From Burkholderiales bacterium (GTDB taxonomy: Bacteria > Pseudomonadota > Gammaproteobacteria > Burkholderiales > Burkholderiaceae_C), in the NCBI GenBank assembly GCA_028869035.1, contig JAGWTL010000097.1, positions 1-9,467 of the forward strand: a stretch of DNA of 9,467 nucleotides. The letters run 5' to 3'. Positions 7,192-9,467 of the stretch are shown piece after piece. The notes under the pieces are model-generated. The model ran no database searches and was not told the origin of the DNA. It was given only the letters and a program-made list of their open reading frames with translations. Position 1 is the stretch's first letter, and every line of letters starts with the position of its first letter. Position numbers and translations under genes: made by a program.

Positions 7192-7322
7192 GCCTGTCCG
7201 AACGCCACCCATCTTGTTCCCTCTCCCCCTGGGAGAGGGCCAGGGGGAGAGCGACCGCAACGTGCCATACCCTCACCCCCGCCCTCTCCCAAAGGGAGAG
7301 GGAGAAAGAAACCGACTCATGA
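7188..7322 (+). other. 44-codon ORF through the intergenic repeat, ATGA-overlapped at both ends
   Basis: It starts at ATG 7188, overlapping the yaaA TGA (7189-7191), stays open through the whole repeat, and ends at TGA 7320-7322, overlapping the queF ATG (7319-7321). AGGAG lies at 7171-7175, about 12 nt before the ATG. The product, beginning MSLSERHP, is mostly repeat-encoded; segments such as LTPALSQRERE are typical of spurious translations of this repeat family. It is unlikely to be a functional protein. It could still let ribosomes pass from yaaA to queF by coupled termination and reinitiation. Confidence 0.3.
7219..7302. repeat. Double-hairpin intergenic repeat (CCCTCTCCC/GGGAGAGGG type)
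   Basis: Two near-identical hairpins each have a perfect 9-bp stem: 7219-7227 with 7231-7239 (loop CCT), and 7282-7290 with 7294-7302 (loop AAA). The sequences between them (7240-7250 and 7271-7281) are also imperfect inverted copies, so the element is a larger inverted pair resembling a REP/BIME or small MITE-like unit. I recognise this motif from memory as a very widespread dispersed repeat of proteobacterial genomes. It fills most of the yaaA-queF gap and ends 16 bp before the queF start. It has no T-run and is not a standard terminator. Confidence 0.88.
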
Positions 7323-8164
7323 CCCGTCCTGAAGACTCGTTGCTCGGCAAGGCCGTGCCCTATGTGGACCAGTACGACGCCACCCTGCTCTTCCCCATCC
7401 CCCGGCTGACAAAACGCCAGGAGATCGGCGTGCCCGCCATCCTGCCCTTCCTGGGCGCGGACCTGTGGACGGCCTACGAGCTGAGCTGGCTCAACACGCG
7501 CGGCAAACCCCAGGTGGCCCTGGCCCAGGTCACCGTGCCCTGCGAGACACCCAACATCATCGAGAGCAAGTCCTTCAAGCTCTATCTCAACAGCTACAAC
7601 AACACGAAATTCGCCGACACAAGCGAGGTGCTGGCGCGCCTGCGCGCCGACCTGAGCGAAGCCGTGTGGCGCGACTCCGGCAAGACCGGGACCGTGGGTG
7701 TGAAACTCATCGCGCCCGAGCTGCTCGACCAGCAGCCCATCCACGAGCTCGACGGCCTGAGCCTGGACCGGCTGGACCTGGAGTGCACACACTACACACC
7801 GGCCCCGCAGTTGCTGAGCGCCGCCTTCGACGAACAACCGGTCAGCGAGGTGCTCACCAGCCATCTGCTCAAGAGCAACTGCCTGGTGACCGGCCAGCCC
7901 GACTGGGGCAGCGTGCAGATCGCCTACAGCGGACCGCAGATCGACCAGGCCGGCCTGCTGCAATACATCGTGAGTTTCCGCAATCACAACGAATTCCACG
8001 AGCAATGCGTGGAACGCATCTACATGGACATCTGGGCGCGTTGCAAACCCGCCAAGCTCACGGTCTACGCGCGCTACACGCGCCGCGGCGGCCTGGACAT
8101 CAACCCCTGGCGCACCAGCCACCCGCAGGCCCTGCCACCGAACATACGCACGGCGCGGCAGTAA
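7319..8164 (+). CDS. queF: NADPH-dependent 7-cyano-7-deazaguanine (preQ0) reductase
   Basis: Reduces the nitrile of preQ0 to the amine of preQ1, a step in queuosine synthesis for tRNA wobble position 34. At 281 aa it is the long, tandem T-fold (E. coli-type) form. The substrate-binding signature ESKSFKLYLNS is at 82-92. The catalytic Cys188 lies in SNCLVTGQPDW, with Asp195 seven residues on, as in the family. The FHEQC motif (226-230) supplies His227 and Glu228. The start at 7319 matches family N-termini (MTRPEDSLLGKAVPYVDQYD). An upstream extension in the same frame to 7121 is repeat and shadow of yaaA. There is no well-placed Shine-Dalgarno; the nearest GGAG is about 14 nt away in the repeat arm. 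A preQ1 riboswitch was looked for and not seen. It converges on the minus-strand secreted-protein gene with a 22-bp gap. Confidence 0.97.
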   Translation: MTRPEDSLLGKAVPYVDQYDATLLFPIPRLTKRQEIGVPAILPFLGADLWTAYELSWLNTRGKPQVALAQVTVPCETPNIIESKSFKLYLNSYNNTKFADTSEVLARLRADLSEAVWRDSGKTGTVGVKLIAPELLDQQPIHELDGLSLDRLDLECTHYTPAPQLLSAAFDEQPVSEVLTSHLLKSNCLVTGQPDWGSVQIAYSGPQIDQAGLLQYIVSFRNHNEFHEQCVERIYMDIWARCKPAKLTVYARYTRRGGLDINPWRTSHPQALPPNIRTARQ

Positions 8165-8186
8165 GCGCCTCCCCCGGAGCCCGGTC

Positions 8187-8543
8187 TCAGGGGCGACCTT
8201 GCGGCCATTGCAGATCCAGCAGTTTCCAGCCCGCCCCTGCTGTCTTCTGCACTGCGCACCGGTACCCGGAACGCACCATGGCCGCACCAAAGCTGGCCTG
8301 GGCATGGATCGTGCCCGAAGCCAACCAGACTTCGGCCATCCCCGCCCAGCGCTTGTCGTTCGCAGGCGCGGGTGTCGCTGGCCGTGAGGCGTCGGCCCTG
8401 GGCTTGCCCAGGGTCTTCAGCGCCGCCAGGGCGTATTGCTGGCAGGCGTAGCTGGCATACAGCGCATCGTCCTTGTCGGCCGCATGCGCCAGGCCGCAAG
8501 CCAGAACAAGAAGCAGGCCCCGGCCCGTCTTACTGGCCGGCAT
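8187..8543 (-). CDS. Small secreted protein, unrecognised
   Basis: A protein of about 118 aa with a classical N-terminal signal peptide: basic start (MPASKTGRG), short hydrophobic core LLLVLACGL, and an AHA/AD cleavage site near residue 21. The Cys in the core comes too early for a convincing lipobox, so signal peptidase I export to the periplasm is more likely than a lipoprotein. The mature part is about 97 aa with two cysteines (YACQQ, YRCAV) that could pair, and a Pro/Ala-rich linker (ASRPATPAPAND) in the middle. The start is ATG 8543, or the adjoining GTG 8546. It lies inside the last codons of the dienoyl-CoA isomerase gene (stop 8530-8532), a 14-bp overlap without a clear ribosome binding site, so translation may be coupled. 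Codon-position GC pattern and signal peptide favour a real gene. I recognise no family and assign no function. Confidence 0.72.
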   Translation of the reverse strand: MPASKTGRGLLLVLACGLAHAADKDDALYASYACQQYALAALKTLGKPRADASRPATPAPANDKRWAGMAEVWLASGTIHAQASFGAAMVRSGYRCAVQKTAGAGWKLLDLQWPQGRP

Positions 8544-9375
8544 CACGGAAAGACCGTAGCGGAGACAGGGCCGGGAAGTCGCCCGCCCGTTTTTCCTTCA
8601 TGGCCGTGACGGCCTCCATCACGTGTTTGTTGCTCCACACCGCCCCCTGCAGCCAGCCCATTTGCTTGAGCGCGTCGTCCACGCCGTGGTCGCGCGCGTA
8701 GTGCAGGGCCTGTTTGCTGCCCCAGATGGCCACGGGCGGTTTGCTGGCAATCTCCTTGGCCGCCTGCAGGGCGCCGGCCAGCAAGGCTTCCGGCGTGTCG
8801 AAGACCTGGTTGACCAGGCCGTAGCTCAGGGCCTGGGCCGCCGGCATGCGCCGGCCCGTGTAGGCCAGTTCCTTGACGACGCCCAGCGGGATCAGCTTGG
8901 GCAGGCGCTGCAGCGTGCCCACATCGGCCACCATGCCGATATTGATTTCCTGGATGCAGAAGAAGGCATCGGCCGTGGCGTAACGCAGGCAGCAGGCGCT
9001 GACCATGTCCACCGCGCCGCCGATGCAGCCGCCCTGGATGGCCGCGATGACGGGCATGCGCAAGGTCTCCAGCTTGGTGAAGGTGGCCTGCATATCGGTC
9101 AGCAGGTCGAAGATCGCTGCGCGGCCTTCGGCGCTGCGGTCATCCAGCGTGATCGCGCCGCCAAAGGTCTCCAGCGCCATGCCGGCGCTGAAGTGCCTGC
9201 CGGTGCTGCTGATCACCAGCACACGCGCCTCGCCGCTGGCATGCAGTTGGGTGAGCACCTGGTCCAGCTCGCGCCAGAACTGCGGGTGCATGGTGTTCAT
9301 CGCCTCGGGGCGATGGAGCACCAGGTGGGCAATGTGATTGGTGATGGAGAGGGTGAAACAGTGCAGGGTGTTCAT
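8530..9375 (-). CDS. Crotonase-fold enzyme, probable delta3,5-delta2,4-dienoyl-CoA isomerase
   Basis: A 281-aa enoyl-CoA hydratase/isomerase superfamily protein, predicted to shift double bonds in dienoyl-CoA during beta-oxidation of unsaturated fatty acids. The oxyanion-hole regions are HFSAGMALE (61-69) and IQGGCIGGAVD (113-123). Acidic residues Asp123, Glu143 and Asp151 have the same spacing (20 and 8) as Asp176, Glu196 and Asp204 of rat ECH1, recalled from memory. The block ADVGTLQRLPK (150-160), then GSKQALHYARDHGVDDAL (219-236), also follows ECH1 rather than ordinary hydratases, which use two glutamates. The start at 9375 gives MNTLHCFTLS leading into the first strand; the ribosome binding site is poor (GGGGG). 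A sigma-70-like promoter lies just upstream. It overlaps the downstream secreted-protein gene. Without fatty-acid genes nearby, the exact acyl substrate is open. Confidence 0.9.
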   Translation of the reverse strand: MNTLHCFTLSITNHIAHLVLHRPEAMNTMHPQFWRELDQVLTQLHASGEARVLVISSTGRHFSAGMALETFGGAITLDDRSAEGRAAIFDLLTDMQATFTKLETLRMPVIAAIQGGCIGGAVDMVSACCLRYATADAFFCIQEINIGMVADVGTLQRLPKLIPLGVVKELAYTGRRMPAAQALSYGLVNQVFDTPEALLAGALQAAKEIASKPPVAIWGSKQALHYARDHGVDDALKQMGWLQGAVWSNKHVMEAVTAMKEKRAGDFPALSPLRSFRDAGQ

Positions 9376-9386
9376 GCCCCCACTGT

Positions 9387-9415
9387 ACTATTGAGGCTTT
9401 CATAAATCATGACAA
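9387..9415 (-). promoter_or_regulatory. Sigma-70-like promoter for the dienoyl-CoA isomerase gene
   Basis: On the minus strand TTGTCA (9410-9415, five of six to TTGACA) is followed after exactly 17 bp by AATAGT (9387-9392, four of six to TATAAT). The -10 ends 11 bp before the ATG at 9375, so the 5' leader would be very short, about 5 nt or less. This fits the poor ribosome binding site. The region is locally AT-rich compared with its surroundings. Confidence 0.5.
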
Positions 9416-9435
9416 GCACCTCACATCCGCTCGCC

Positions 9436-9467
9436 CTGAGCCTGTCGAAGGGCTTCGACAGGCTCAG
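9436..9467. repeat. Perfect 15-bp inverted repeat, dispersed intergenic type, at the window end
   Basis: CTGAGCCTGTCGAAG (9436-9450) and CTTCGACAGGCTCAG (9453-9467) are perfect reverse complements separated by GG. The left arm may continue outward through CCGCTCGCC (9427-9435), which cannot be tested because the right arm reaches the window edge. I recognise the CTGAGCCTGTCGAAGGGC core as a common dispersed repeat in many bacterial genomes (from memory). As RNA it would form a very stable hairpin with a short loop and could act as a terminator or transcript-end stabiliser for a gene beyond the window. Confidence 0.85.

Noticed and set aside
6445..7260. 271-codon minus-strand ORF opposite yaaA
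   Set aside because: It is antisense to conserved YaaA motifs, and its N-terminus is the translated repeat (SPWPSPRGRGNK), a typical spurious annotation.
7192..7318. preQ1 riboswitch upstream of queF
   Set aside because: The short spacer is almost entirely the hairpin repeat; no preQ1-aptamer-like sequence was seen.
8165..8186. Terminator between the convergent queF and secreted-protein genes
   Set aside because: Only 4-bp GC matches (CTCC/GGAG, CCGG/CCGG) and no T-run were found in the 22-bp gap.
7169..8305. 378-codon minus-strand ORF opposite queF
   Set aside because: It is a shadow of queF and part of it reads through the hairpin repeat (LSLWERAGVRV); no family features.

Overview
The window is GC-rich, densely coded chromosomal DNA. 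The protein sequences and the short GC-rich intergenic repeats look like a betaproteobacterium of the Burkholderiales, most likely Comamonadaceae. That placement is inference from protein similarity and base composition; no rRNA or marker gene is present. There are ten protein genes, one of them cut by the left edge. No tRNA, rRNA, CRISPR array, phage gene or transposase was seen.

Left block (1-3824, all minus strand): a small operon encodes a single-domain VOC (glyoxalase/extradiol-dioxygenase fold) protein, a class A FAD monooxygenase of 579 aa, and a 64-aa DUF2783-type protein. The first two overlap as ATGA and the third starts 3 bp after the second, so the three are probably translated together. 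They look like a substrate-hydroxylation module for an aromatic or similar compound, but the substrate cannot be read from the sequence. About 100 bp further on, past a perfect 10-bp hairpin, lies valS. It starts at 1160 and is present only as its N-terminal 386 codons.

Middle block (3825-8164): a 135-bp divergent spacer separates the VOC operon from a plus-strand SulP anion transporter with a STAS domain. The transporter converges on truC (tRNA pseudouridine synthase, minus). truC and yaaA (peroxide-stress protein, plus) are head to head, and their predicted start codons share the same CATG. yaaA is followed by queF (preQ0 reductase of queuosine synthesis). The 127-bp gap between them is filled by a double-hairpin CCCTCTCCC/GGGAGAGGG repeat. 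A 44-codon ORF read through that repeat overlaps the yaaA stop and the queF start by ATGA at both ends. truC and queF are both tRNA-modification genes.

Right block (8187-9467, minus strand): a promoter-like sequence precedes a crotonase-fold gene whose three acidic residues match delta3,5-delta2,4-dienoyl-CoA isomerase. It overlaps a short gene for an unrecognised secreted protein. The window ends in a perfect 15-bp inverted repeat of a common dispersed intergenic type.

Most of the content is housekeeping or ordinary accessory metabolism. The items most worth checking are the shared truC/yaaA start, the repeat-derived ORF bridging yaaA and queF, and the VOC-FAD-DUF2783 operon with its altered flavin-site motif.
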